In this document: one piece after another, positions 6,524 to 12,204 of the stretch
Layout: every line of letters begins with the position of its first letter
How positions within the stretch are numbered: position 1 is the first letter of the stretch
Source of the DNA: a virus
Direction: 5' to 3' (one strand)
IMG/VR virus record: IMGVR_UViG_3300044611_001441
Coordinates: 1 to 22,147 of that record
DNA: 22,147 nucleotides
Position numbers and translations under genes: made by a program
Notes under the pieces: generated by a model
What the model was told of the DNA's origin: nothing
Databases searched by the model: none
Seen by the model: only the letters and a program-made list of their open reading frames with translations

Positions 6524-6582
6524 AGTCTACAGGGTCAGCGGCGGATCATCTCAGCGGCGGTGGACAATGCCTCACCTGTCAC
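6524..6582 (-). promoter_or_regulatory. Dyad promoter module (gene at 6302-6499)
   Basis: Dyad 6561-6582 (GTGACAGGT...ATTGTCCA), 31 bp to the -10 TAGACT (6524-6529). No -35 box. The dyad encodes residues of the upstream membrane protein. Confidence 0.6.
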
Positions 6583-6702
6583 ACTACGGATGGGGCGGAT
6601 CGGTTCCCAAAACCAGTAGAGCAGCAGAGCAGCGATCAGAACCTTAAGCATGGTCTGGCGATGGTAGGAAGCGGAACGGGAGCGGGTGAGAGCATTCAGC
6701 AT
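6535..6702 (-). CDS. Small membrane protein
   Basis: 55 residues: a basic N-terminus (MLNALTRSRSASYHRQT), one membrane segment at about residues 18-32 (MLKVLIAALLLYWFW) and a C-terminal EPIRPIRSVTGEALSTAAEMIRR. Function unknown. Its 3' part doubles as the promoter of the next gene: the 22-bp dyad lies inside the VTGEALS codons. Confidence 0.68.
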   Translation of the reverse strand: MLNALTRSRSASYHRQTMLKVLIAALLLYWFWEPIRPIRSVTGEALSTAAEMIRR

Positions 6703-6739
6703 GGCAGGATGTTGGGGGGATTGCTCCCCCCGTAGAGGT

Positions 6740-7000
6740 TCAACCGATCAGCGCAGCGATCAGGCGATCCCGCTTACGGATGGCAGCAGGGTAGATGAAC
6801 CATGCGCCACGCTTGCCGTTGCTGGTACGGATGGCGTCTAGGATGCCCTCCCGCTCCATCTCAACCATCAGAGCGTGAACGGTGCCCTTATGCTTGCGGG
6901 GATTGAGACCCATGCCGCTCACGATCTCAGAGCATGTTTGCGGACCATTCTGAATCAGGGTGGCGCGGACGGCAGCGCGGATGATGGTGCGGAAGTTCAT
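6740..7000 (-). CDS. Winged-helix-like DNA-binding protein
   Basis: 86 residues from the ATG at 6998-7000; the earlier in-frame ATG at 7066 lies upstream of the promoter and is rejected. Residues 1-15 form a basic helix, NGPQTCSEIVSGMGLNPRKHKGTVHALMVEMEREG (18-52) looks like helix-turn-helix plus recognition helix, and ILDAIRTSNGKRGAWFIYP forms a wing. It could be a phage transcription regulator and a candidate binder of the operators described here; this is inference. The promoter is TTGACC-N17-CATACT (7025-7053). Confidence 0.7.
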   Translation of the reverse strand: MNFRTIIRAAVRATLIQNGPQTCSEIVSGMGLNPRKHKGTVHALMVEMEREGILDAIRTSNGKRGAWFIYPAAIRKRDRLIAALIG

Positions 7001-7024
7001 CGGGTGGTGTGGTGAACTGATACC

Positions 7025-7053
7025 AGTATGGGGGCAAAGGGTGCAAAGGTCAA
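7025..7053 (-). promoter_or_regulatory. Sigma70-like promoter of winged-helix gene
   Basis: Minus-strand TTGACC (7048-7053), 17 bases, CATACT (7025-7030). It uses a -35 box rather than the dyad. The leader CAGTTCACCACACCACC resembles those of the dyad promoters. Confidence 0.55.
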
Positions 7054-7146
7054 CCCTCCGAACCATAATGATTGCTGATCGGTCAGGGGGTTGACTGGGG
7101 GTGCGGATGCCGTGCTAGGATTGAGGTAGAACCTTTTTTTGTGCTT

Positions 7147-7205
7147 GTGCCAATCTGCGAACTGTCCACTGCTGGGGTCTTATGGGGTGGTGGTGCCTGT
7201 AGGAT
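7147..7205 (+). promoter_or_regulatory. Right-facing dyad promoter module
   Basis: Plus-strand dyad 7147-7168 (GTGCCAATC...AACTGTCCA), 31 bp to TAGGAT (7200-7205) preceded by TG. It faces away from all genes into a short stretch ending in a T-run. Confidence 0.5.
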
Positions 7206-7211
7206 AATGGG

Positions 7212-7279
7212 ACAATCGAAAGAGAGCGGGGGTACGCTTGATGATGAAATGGTCGCCACGCCCCCTGCCAACTTTTTTT
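7212..7279 (+). ncRNA. Candidate small RNA on the plus strand
   Basis: Stretch between a right-facing dyad promoter and the run of seven T at 7272-7278. GGGGG (about 7228-7233) can pair with CCCCC (7260-7265) before the T-run. A 24-codon frame (MGQSKESGG...) begins upstream of the predicted transcript start and is not a convincing gene. The rest of 7001-7337 holds no gene. Confidence 0.3.
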
Positions 7280-7287
7280 AGGGAAAA

Positions 7288-7320
7288 AAGTATAAAGAAA
7301 GGGGGCGAAAGTTGCCCCCC
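7288..7320 (-). terminator. Rho-independent terminator
   Basis: Minus-strand GGGGGC, loop, GCCCCC followed by TTTCTTTATACTTTTTT, 18 bases past the stop of the gene at 7338-7610. The tail contains the recurring TTCTTTATACT. Confidence 0.75.
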
Positions 7321-7337
7321 TGAATTATACTTTGAGA

Positions 7338-7610
7338 TCAGACTTCGATCTGTTCAATGTCACCATGCTTCAGTGCTCGGTGAAACAAACGACCCCAAGA
7401 TGTTGCCGCTTTGTCTTCATCATCGGAGAGAAGTGCAAACCAACGCTGACACTCTCCTTCATCCTCCCAAGCGTAGCGATAAACTTTATCACCACTGTTG
7501 AATGTTACCAACAGATCGTAGGTTCCATCTCCATTGGAAACGATTTCAAGGTGTGCAACGGCGCTGCTGTTAACGTCGGCGCTGATCGTGAAGTCGGTGG
7601 CGGTGAGCAT
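7338..7610 (-). CDS. KTSC-domain-like protein
   Basis: 90 residues. The pattern NSSAVAHLEIV, then YDLLVTFNSGDKVYRYAWEDEGECQRWFALL, SWGRLFHRALKHG follows the KTSC fold (S-x-V, VxFxSGxxYxY, W/F-x-x-L, S-x-G-x-x-F), a small domain often seen in phages and linked by context to RNA or DNA binding. The assignment is by eye and moderate. This gene, unlike its neighbours, has a good ribosome site (AGGAGGAGC). It has a dyad promoter (7636-7695) and a terminator just behind. Confidence 0.7.
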   Translation of the reverse strand: MLTATDFTISADVNSSAVAHLEIVSNGDGTYDLLVTFNSGDKVYRYAWEDEGECQRWFALLSDDEDKAATSWGRLFHRALKHGDIEQIEV

Positions 7611-7635
7611 TGCTCCTCCTGTGGTTGACTCGTTA

Positions 7636-7695
7636 ATTCTACAGGATGGATGGGGGGCAGCGATGCCCCCCGTGTGCCACTTGTCAGACTGTCAC
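7636..7695 (-). promoter_or_regulatory. Dyad promoter module (KTSC-like gene)
   Basis: Dyad 7674-7695 (GTGACAGTC...AGTGGCAC), 32 bp to TAGAAT (7636-7641) preceded by TG. The spacer holds a perfect GC hairpin (GGGGGGCA TCGC TGCCCCCC). The dyad overlaps the last codons of the upstream gene. Confidence 0.65.
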
Positions 7696-8421
7696 AGGCA
7701 GTTTCTTACTGTAACCTGAGAACTGTTGTTTAGAACGACGGGCACGAATTGCCTTGCCCCAGATAGAACCTTTAGGTTGAGTTCCATGCACTAACAGTGC
7801 AAACGGTTTGTCACCAAAACAGTGTGAATCGTCGTGATCAACTTCTAAACCTGCAGCGTTTGCTTCATCATCAGTCATAAAAACCTTAGCGTAACGCTTA
7901 AACATTCCCGCATCAATTAGGTGATCCCACTTGCCACCATACGATGCGGTGAAGTAGAAATTAGCAGGAAGATTAAGGTGCAGAAAGAGTTGCAAACTCT
8001 TAGAATAGCAGTAGAACTTCAGATCAGGATTGCGGTGTGCAACTTCAATCCAGGCATCCAAATACGCGCCAGAGAAGAAATCACCCGACTCGTGAATCCG
8101 CACCAGTTTAGTATTCTTTGTGCGGTATTCTTGAATGCCTTGGTTGATAAGATCTGCAGCAGATCCATTCTGCAGAGCATCAACAATCAGGCGAAGATTG
8201 TTTGCACGATTCTCAAACGCCGCATCGTATTGCACTTCAGAAGATGCAGCGAAGCAACGGAATTGAGTATGCTCGCCGTCTTGAATGCTACGCTTGCCGT
8301 TTGCATCAACGACAGCGAAAGATTTGCAAAACAGTGCACCGGGGCAGGTTTTGCCTGCGGGCAGGTTAAAGATTAGGGTTTGCTTGCCCAGTTTGGCGTT
8401 ACCCTTGGTGAAGTTCAGCAT
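7684..8421 (-). CDS. Gp88-family protein
   Basis: 245 residues. The order KLGKQTLIFNLPAGKTCPGALFCKS (11-35), DGEHTQFRCFAAS, KLVRIHESGDFFSGAYLDAWIEVA, then FYCYSKSL matches the phage Gene product 88 family (Cys-rich N-terminus, RCFxAS, RIHxSGDFFS). The family has no firm function; conserved Cys, His and Asp suggest metal or nucleic-acid binding. Length is normal and intact. It starts with the same 24-base C/A leader as the gene at 6302-6499 and has its own dyad promoter. Confidence 0.82.
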   Translation of the reverse strand: MLNFTKGNAKLGKQTLIFNLPAGKTCPGALFCKSFAVVDANGKRSIQDGEHTQFRCFAASSEVQYDAAFENRANNLRLIVDALQNGSAADLINQGIQEYRTKNTKLVRIHESGDFFSGAYLDAWIEVAHRNPDLKFYCYSKSLQLFLHLNLPANFYFTASYGGKWDHLIDAGMFKRYAKVFMTDDEANAAGLEVDHDDSHCFGDKPFALLVHGTQPKGSIWGKAIRARRSKQQFSGYSKKLPVTV

Positions 8422-8445
8422 GGTGGTGTGGTGTGAACTGAGAGA

Positions 8446-8505
8446 ATCCTACAGGGTAGGAAGGGGGATCAGTGACCCCCCTTGTGCCACCTTGCCAACT
8501 GTCAC
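8446..8505 (-). promoter_or_regulatory. Dyad promoter module (Gp88-like gene)
   Basis: Dyad 8484-8505 (GTGACAGTT...GGTGGCAC), 32 bp to TAGGAT (8446-8451) preceded by TG. The spacer holds a hairpin AAGGGGG/CCCCCTT. Confidence 0.65.
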
Positions 8506-8942
8506 ACTGCCCAGAGATTCTCTTCAATCAAGCGATCAATCAGGGTCTTTGAGAGTGAACCACAGTGCTCACAATGGGTTTCGATCTTAACACGTTCGTG
8601 CAGATAATTGTAGACGGTCACAGAATCATAATGCCCGAAGTGCCAGCGGTAGACTGCACTCAGAGTCTGAAGATACTTGCGGAAAACAACATAATCGTCG
8701 TAGGAAGAATGAGACTTAACCCAGTGATAGATTCCGATAAAGTGACGGAAATCAGGTGTGGTGCGGTAGTAACCTTTGCTTGCACAACGGGAATACTTAA
8801 GAGTATCAATGATGCGATCAGCATAATCCTTACGGAAGAACTTCTCTGTCACTTCCAGGCAAATTGCATCCAGTTTGTTGATACCTTCCTCGGTCAGTTG
8901 CAGAGGAAGAACAGGAGCGAAGAACGGGGTAGTGGTGTTCAT
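8502..8942 (-). CDS. Hypothetical protein
   Basis: 146 residues from the ATG at 8940-8942; the longer frame would cross the dyad promoter. Helical, with LTEEGINKLDAICLEVTEKFFRKDYADRIIDTLKYSR and an aromatic middle FRHFIGIYHWVKSHSSYDDYVVFRKYLQ. Near the end HCEHCG (a CxxC-like pair with His) could bind a metal. Family not recognised. Dyad promoter upstream, C/A-rich leader, no ribosome site. Confidence 0.75.
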   Translation of the reverse strand: MNTTTPFFAPVLPLQLTEEGINKLDAICLEVTEKFFRKDYADRIIDTLKYSRCASKGYYRTTPDFRHFIGIYHWVKSHSSYDDYVVFRKYLQTLSAVYRWHFGHYDSVTVYNYLHERVKIETHCEHCGSLSKTLIDRLIEENLWAV

Positions 8943-8984
8943 GGTGTTGGTGGTGGGCGGCGTCAGTGGTGCGCCGTTGGTGGA

Positions 8985-9044
8985 ATCATGCACGATCCGA
9001 ACCGAGCACCACAACCACCCTTGGGACAGTGGTTCGATTGGCAC
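8985..9044 (-). promoter_or_regulatory. Dyad promoter module (gene at 8502-8942)
   Basis: Dyad 9023-9044 (GTGCCAATC...CACTGTCCC), 32 bp to CATGAT (8985-8990) preceded by TG. The poorest -10 of the set apart from 11959-11964. Confidence 0.5.
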
Positions 9045-9161
9045 ACTGCTGCCTTTTTTGCACTTATATAGATGGGGGCGGACTCTAGCATCTCATGCTA
9101 GACTGGATTGTTGTGCTCATAATCGTATAACACTACTGTTATATTATAATATAATACAAAG
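9045..9161. other. Gene-free stretch with palindromes
   Basis: No gene. It contains TCTAGCAT-CTC-ATGCTAGA (about 9083-9101) and a perfect 16-bp A/T palindrome TTATATTATAATATAA (9139-9154). An A/T block similar to the latter (GTATTATATTAT..TATAAC) lies upstream of the right-facing dyad promoter at 12499-12557, in the same position relative to the dyad. Confidence 0.55.
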
Positions 9162-9192
9162 AAAAAAGAGGACGGGCACCACCCCATCCTCT
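9162..9192 (-). terminator. Rho-independent terminator
   Basis: Minus-strand GAGGATGGG, loop GTGGTG, CCCGTCCTC (9-bp stem with one wobble) then six T. It lies 97 bases past the stop of the gene at 9289-9477. No gene lies in the 97 bases between. Confidence 0.85.
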
Positions 9193-9288
9193 TGGCACTT
9201 ACCACCTCACCTATGCTAGGATTATCTGTTCTCCTTCGCGCTGGGTGACTTTTCATCAAGCGGGAGGCAAACCCCTTCCTCCCTTGTC

Positions 9289-9477
9289 TTAGAATGATAC
9301 CATCCAGTCGGTATCGTTGTCAAGCATTGCCCAGAAATGGTTTTTGCCGTTCAATGATGTAAGAAAGACCTTGTTGCCTATCTGTTGCTCGATGATACAG
9401 GTCTCGATCTTGTCCATGAGATTCGCAAAGCGATTCTTTGCTTTCTTCGAGATCGGTGTAACAGATGCGAGTTGCAT
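9289..9477 (-). CDS. Small conserved hypothetical protein behind palindrome cluster
   Basis: 62 residues from the ATG at 9475-9477: MQLASVTPISKKAKNRFANLM, DKIETCIIEQQIGNKVFLTSLNGKNHFWAMLDNDTDWMVSF. A basic helix then a beta sheet; unknown family. A GTG at 9556-9558 would extend it through three operator palindromes and is not preferred. Ends ahead of a strong terminator. Confidence 0.72.
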   Translation of the reverse strand: MQLASVTPISKKAKNRFANLMDKIETCIIEQQIGNKVFLTSLNGKNHFWAMLDNDTDWMVSF

Positions 9478-9481
9478 GATG

Positions 9482-9617
9482 TTCTCGTCGAGATGTGCAT
9501 AATCTAGTTGATGGTGCGGGTCTCGTCGAGAATGATGTGCCACTAGAAAAAGTGACACATCTCGTCGAGTTTCAGAACTGGATCTCGTCTAGTGTTGGGA
9601 CATTATCTTGACTAGAT
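9482..9617. repeat. Palindrome cluster 2 (ATCTCGWCGAGAT)
   Basis: Copies at 9482-9494, 9520-9532, 9559-9571, 9582-9594 and 9605-9617 (CTAG variants in the last two), plus a weak one at 9502-9514. The cluster lies directly upstream of the gene at 9289-9477; its right part overlaps the 3' end of the next gene. Confidence 0.75.
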
Positions 9618-9718
9618 TCACTGCTGTCCATCCCAGAACAGAGTACATCAAGAATGTGAAGGATGTCGTTCCCATTTTTACCTTGACGAAGTTGAGAGAT
9701 CAGAAGTTGTTTGGTCAT
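9572..9718 (-). CDS. Small hypothetical protein
   Basis: 48 residues: MTKQLLISQLRQGKNGNDIL, HILDVLCSGMDSSESSQDNVPTLDEIQF. A short helical pair with an acidic tail. Unknown function. Last gene of a chain of coupled genes from 10803; 2 bases after the upstream stop. Two palindromes overlap its last 12 codons or so. Confidence 0.68.
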   Translation of the reverse strand: MTKQLLISQLRQGKNGNDILHILDVLCSGMDSSESSQDNVPTLDEIQF

Positions 9719-9720
9719 AA

Positions 9721-9900
9721 TCAAACACAAAGATAAGGGAAATTAGAATCAACGAGACCAGGAACTGCAGAACTCGTTACTTTGAGTTGAGTTCCGTCAT
9801 CATACCAACCATCAGTAGAAGAATCATAAACGAGAACCTCTCTGTCAAGTTGATTCTTGTCGAGAGTCTGAATCATCTGAAGGAGTTGTTGGTAGGTCAT
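9721..9900 (-). CDS. Small hypothetical protein, paralogue of its neighbour
   Basis: 59 residues, MTYQQLLQMIQTLDKNQLDREVLVYD, then STDGWYDDGTQLKVTSSAVPGL. Its N-terminal 25 residues match the next gene upstream (MxYxxLLxxLQxLxxxQLxxDV), so the two are probably diverged tandem duplicates of a small helical/beta family common in cyanophages. TGATG overlap with that gene. Confidence 0.74.
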   Translation of the reverse strand: MTYQQLLQMIQTLDKNQLDREVLVYDSSTDGWYDDGTQLKVTSSAVPGLVDSNFPYLCV

Positions 9901-10079
9901 CAGAAACGAATGATAGGATGGTCAAGATCGAGGACATCACATTCCTCAGTTGAAAACACTAACTCTACACTTTCTTGATAATACTCATCGGGTTCATCTT
10001 CAGAGCAAATAGCAACATCTTGATTCAGTTGATCTTCACTAAGTTGTTGCAGTTGTTCGAGCAGTTCTTTATACTTCAT
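9900..10079 (-). CDS. Small hypothetical protein, paralogue of its neighbour
   Basis: 59 residues, MKYKELLEQLQQLSEDQLNQ then DVAICSEDEPDEYYQESVELVF. Same length and N-terminal pattern as the gene at 9721-9900. Coupled on both sides by TGATG. Unknown function. Confidence 0.76.
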   Translation of the reverse strand: MKYKELLEQLQQLSEDQLNQDVAICSEDEPDEYYQESVELVFSTEECDVLDLDHPIIRF

Positions 10080-10246
10080 CAGTCGTTGTCGGGATGATTT
10101 ACGATTTGATCTTCAATTTGATTCGCAAGTTCTTCCATGAACTCACGATCTTCACCATCTTCAAACTGTGCATTGTTTCGCACAATTCGCATCAGGAAGT
10201 CAATCTGCTCGTCGGTGAAGTGATACTGACGGAGAGTTTCAGTCAC
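10079..10246 (-). CDS. Small hypothetical protein, GTG start
   Basis: 55 residues beginning at a GTG whose last bases overlap the upstream stop (GTGA). The text VTETLRQYHFTDEQIDFLMR, IVRNNAQFEDGEDREFMEEL is helical and acidic. Unknown. The same GTGA coupling is used by the next gene upstream, which supports the start. Confidence 0.7.
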   Translation of the reverse strand: MTETLRQYHFTDEQIDFLMRIVRNNAQFEDGEDREFMEELANQIEDQIVNHPDND

Positions 10247-10389
10247 AGTTCATCCCTCATTTCAGTGAGTTTGTCATACAGAAGCGGAATGTCTGCCTCT
10301 GTAAGTTCAGTCAGATAGTGCCAGTCGCTAGTCTCAAGAATAGCGAGAAGTGTGTCAATCTCCTGATAGTTAAGGTGTGTGAGTGTCAC
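10243..10389 (-). CDS. Small hypothetical protein, GTG start
   Basis: 48 residues from the GTG at 10387-10389 (GTGA overlap with the upstream stop): VTLTHLNYQEIDTLLAILET, SDWHYLTELTEADIPLLYDKLTEM. An ATG at 10425 would add 12 residues but would overlap the upstream gene by 40 bases. Helical. Unknown function. Confidence 0.68.
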   Translation of the reverse strand: MTLTHLNYQEIDTLLAILETSDWHYLTELTEADIPLLYDKLTEMRDEL

Positions 10390-10514
10390 TTGCGGAGTGG
10401 TGAATTGAAGTAACGAGTGAAGCATAGCACCAGGATGATGCCAGTGGAGAGGACACCAACCAGTCCGAGAACTGTCACAGTGTCACCAGCGAAGTTGTAA
10501 GTGTCAGGTGTCAT
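10386..10514 (-). CDS. Very small membrane protein
   Basis: 42 residues with one membrane segment, about residues 13-32 (VTVLGLVGVLSTGIILVLCF), and a basic C-terminus. ATGA overlap upstream and GTGA overlap downstream. Unknown; likely an early host-takeover peptide, by inference from position and size. Confidence 0.66.
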   Translation of the reverse strand: MTPDTYNFAGDTVTVLGLVGVLSTGIILVLCFTRYFNSPLRK

Positions 10515-10642
10515 TTGTGTTTCCGATAACGGTCAGAAGCAGTAGGGTCAGGATCATAAAGACCGCCACCTTCGCGGTCTTCAAGATACCAAAGGAAAGA
10601 AAAGGTGGAGAGAATGACTCCACCCAGAATTGCAGTGATCAT
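10511..10642 (-). CDS. Very small membrane-anchored protein
   Basis: 43 residues: an N-terminal hydrophobic segment (ITAILGGVILSTFSFLWYL) and a charged tail EDREGGGLYDPDPTASDRYRK. Coupled on both sides (TGATG, ATGA). Two adjacent small membrane genes (this one and the next downstream) suggest a joint role; unknown. Confidence 0.66.
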   Translation of the reverse strand: MITAILGGVILSTFSFLWYLEDREGGGLYDPDPTASDRYRKHK

Positions 10643-10803
10643 CAATCTTCAAAGATAGAATGAATCTTGTTGCGAATAGCATAAACATCACCCGCATTGA
10701 AATCATCATCATCGAGTGCATGACCGATGAAGTTGTAGATCAGATCCCACTGATCTTCAGTGAAGAGTTGGCGGTAGACTCGCTTGGAGAGTGTGTCTGC
10801 CAT
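10642..10803 (-). CDS. Small hypothetical protein, first gene of coupled operon
   Basis: 53 residues: MADTLSKRVYRQLFTEDQWD, LIYNFIGHALDDDDFNAGDVYAIRNKIHSIFED. Helical, similar in style to the 10079-10246 protein. First of a chain of seven coupled genes that runs to 9572. Dyad promoter at 10827-10886. Confidence 0.74.
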   Translation of the reverse strand: MADTLSKRVYRQLFTEDQWDLIYNFIGHALDDDDFNAGDVYAIRNKIHSIFED

Positions 10804-10826
10804 GAGTGGTGTCTCAGAACAAAGGT

Positions 10827-10886
10827 AGTATGGCAGGGATCTTGGGGAAGATCAAGACCCCCTTGTGCCAGTTCAGTGACCGTTCA
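10827..10886 (-). promoter_or_regulatory. Dyad promoter module (operon 10803-9572)
   Basis: Dyad 10865-10886 (right half AACTGGCAC good, left half degenerate), 32 bp to CATACT (10827-10832). The spacer holds GATCTT-GGGG-AAGATC. Confidence 0.5.
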
Positions 10887-11049
10887 GAAAGTTTGCCAGT
10901 GCCTCCTGATAAGACTCATAGGTTGCTCCAGGATAGCGAGCAGCATACCAGTCGGGAACGATCTTAGGAGCAGGAGTCATGCTCTGGCGAATCTCCTGTT
11001 CAGTGTACCCTTTCTGCTGAATGTGGGCGATGTAAGGATTGGTGGTCAT
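10873..11049 (-). CDS. Small hypothetical protein
   Basis: 58 residues: MTTNPYIAHIQQKGYTEQEI, RQSMTPAPKIVPDWYAARYPG, then TYESYQEALANFLNGH. Unknown. Start overlaps the upstream stop (TGATG). Its stop lies within the dyad of the next promoter. Confidence 0.74.
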   Translation of the reverse strand: MTTNPYIAHIQQKGYTEQEIRQSMTPAPKIVPDWYAARYPGATYESYQEALANFLNGH

Positions 11050-11189
11050 CAGAAATCCCAGTTAGAGTTCAGAAATGCGTTCCAGGTTGCTTCATCATTC
11101 TGGTAGTCTTCATCCAGTTCCCGCAGTTCGGGAATGTCAAAGATTTCACCAGGCGCTTCAGCAATCTCAGACCAGAGGGTGTCTTCCAT
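11049..11189 (-). CDS. Small acidic hypothetical protein
   Basis: 46 residues from the ATG at 11187-11189; the longer frame would cross the promoter. Very acidic: MEDTLWSEIAEAPGEIFDIP, ELRELDEDYQNDEATWNAFL. It could be a DNA-mimic or inhibitor peptide, which is speculation. Dyad promoter at 11216-11273, C/A-rich leader. Confidence 0.72.
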   Translation of the reverse strand: MEDTLWSEIAEAPGEIFDIPELRELDEDYQNDEATWNAFLNSNWDF

Positions 11190-11215
11190 GAGAGGTGTGG
11201 TTGGTTGACTCTTGT

Positions 11216-11273
11216 ATTCTAAGGGCAGGGGCAGCAGTGTCGCCACCCCTTGTGACACTTCTTAAACTGCCAG
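11216..11273 (-). promoter_or_regulatory. Dyad promoter module (genes 11189-10873)
   Basis: Dyad 11252-11273 (CTGGCAGTT...AAGTGTCAC), 30 bp to TAGAAT (11216-11221). The dyad overlaps the stop of the gene at 11262-11669. Confidence 0.62.
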
Positions 11274-11669
11274 TGCCCCTGAAGGAATCTCTACAGGTTC
11301 AGGGGCGACCATAGGTTCAAACTGGTGCATGTCATAAGCATACCAGTTCCCATTGCGGAAGATGTAGGAGTATTCTTCACCATCAGCGAAGAACTCATCC
11401 ATGTCTGCATCATGTCGTGGCGGAGTATCTTCACCCCGTTGAGAATAATACTCAGGAGCATAAGTTCCGTCAGCACTCTCATCCCAGCGTTCTTTTGTCC
11501 AGCAGGATGACATGTCGCCACCATCAATCAAGGCAGAAACTTTCTCCTTGGTATTGTAGTGAGTTTGAAGAATCCTACCCAACCATTCAGGATAACCATC
11601 CCAGTGGTGATAGGCAGACAGAATCGAACCATCAGAAAGTTCGAGTCCAATGCGTGAGCGAGTTCCCAT
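11262..11669 (-). CDS. Conserved phage protein (MGTRSRIGxEL family)
   Basis: 135 residues. The start MGTRSRIGLELSDGSILSAYHHWDGYPEWLG is a well-kept signature found in small proteins of many phages, annotated only as hypothetical. It continues TKEKVSALIDGGDMSSCW and an acidic Tyr-rich second half EEYSYIFRNGNWYAYDMHQFE. Probably a compact beta protein; no catalytic motif seen. Dyad promoter at 11693-11750. Confidence 0.8.
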   Translation of the reverse strand: MGTRSRIGLELSDGSILSAYHHWDGYPEWLGRILQTHYNTKEKVSALIDGGDMSSCWTKERWDESADGTYAPEYYSQRGEDTPPRHDADMDEFFADGEEYSYIFRNGNWYAYDMHQFEPMVAPEPVEIPSGALAV

Positions 11670-11692
11670 GGTGTGATGTGGTAACTGAAGGA

Positions 11693-11750
11693 ATTGTAGG
11701 GCACTCAGAGAGGCGTCTGTATGCCCCGTGGACAGTGTTCAAAGTGTCAC
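11693..11750 (-). promoter_or_regulatory. Dyad promoter module (gene 11262-11669)
   Basis: Dyad 11729-11750 (GTGACACTT...CACTGTCCA), 30 bp to TACAAT (11693-11698). The spacer has GGGCA/TGCCC arms. Confidence 0.65.
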
Positions 11751-11929
11751 AGGAGGTCTGCGTACTCTCCTGATTCCAAAGCGTCTTCCAGAGCGATCAC
11801 AAGACCGTCGAAATCTTCTGACGATGGTAGCACACCAATAAGGATGTCAACCAAATCACCGTAATCCTCACGAAGTTCGTTCAGATATTCAGTGCGATTT
11901 GCGTAACCATTCTCAACATAAATGGACAT
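11747..11929 (-). CDS. Small hypothetical protein
   Basis: 60 residues from the ATG at 11927-11929: MSIYVENGYANRTEYLNELR, EDYGDLVDILIGVLPSSEDF, then DGLVIALEDALESGEYADLL. Acidic and helical, resembling a cyanophage small-protein type (NRxEYLxxLxxxYG ... EDFDGLVxxLED). A TTG at 11945-11947 would add six residues. A dyad lies upstream, but its -10 is poor. Confidence 0.74.
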   Translation of the reverse strand: MSIYVENGYANRTEYLNELREDYGDLVDILIGVLPSSEDFDGLVIALEDALESGEYADLL

Positions 11930-11958
11930 GAGAAGTTCAGGTGTCAAACAAGGTCAAT

Positions 11959-12015
11959 GTACTACGAAGTCTTATAAGGTCGCAATACCCCTTGTGCCAG
12001 TTCTCAAACTGTCCA
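11959..12015 (-). promoter_or_regulatory. Dyad promoter module (gene 11747-11929)
   Basis: Dyad 11994-12015 (GGACAGTT-TGAG-AACTGGCAC, one of the best). The -10 is uncertain: TAGTAC (11959-11964) fits the usual spacing at 29 bp; TATAAG (11971-11976) is a better sequence but only 17 bp away. Confidence 0.5.
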
Positions 12016-12023
12016 CATCAGAC

Positions 12024-12173
12024 TCAGAATGGATCGAACTCCTTTACATTGACATGAATACTCTCATCTCCTTCTAGGTCTAAGAGATCCTTCCAATCAA
12101 TATCATGTACATCTAGATCGTCATAGCAATCAATGTCTAGAGTAACAATGACCCTGCGTTTTTGCATTAGCAT
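12024..12173 (-). CDS. Small acidic protein behind palindrome cluster
   Basis: 49 residues, MLMQKRRVIVTLDIDCYDDL, DVHDIDWKDLLDLEGDESIH, VNVKEFDPF: a beta-helix-beta protein with many Asp. Start either ATG 12171-12173 or the ATG two codons on. Unknown family, but it reads as a compact folded protein. A TAGAAT with TG before it lies about 25 bases upstream. Confidence 0.7.
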   Translation of the reverse strand: MLMQKRRVIVTLDIDCYDDLDVHDIDWKDLLDLEGDESIHVNVKEFDPF

Positions 12174-12204
12174 AAGAACTCGATGTAATGTGTACTAGAT
12201 TCTA

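Noticed and set aside
7072-7719. Several plus-strand open frames of 60-98 codons
   Set aside because: They lie opposite well-supported minus genes or cross terminators; no start signals.
9478-9558. GTG-started extension of the 62-residue protein
   Set aside because: It would translate through three operator palindromes; the ATG at 9475-9477 gives a compact protein.
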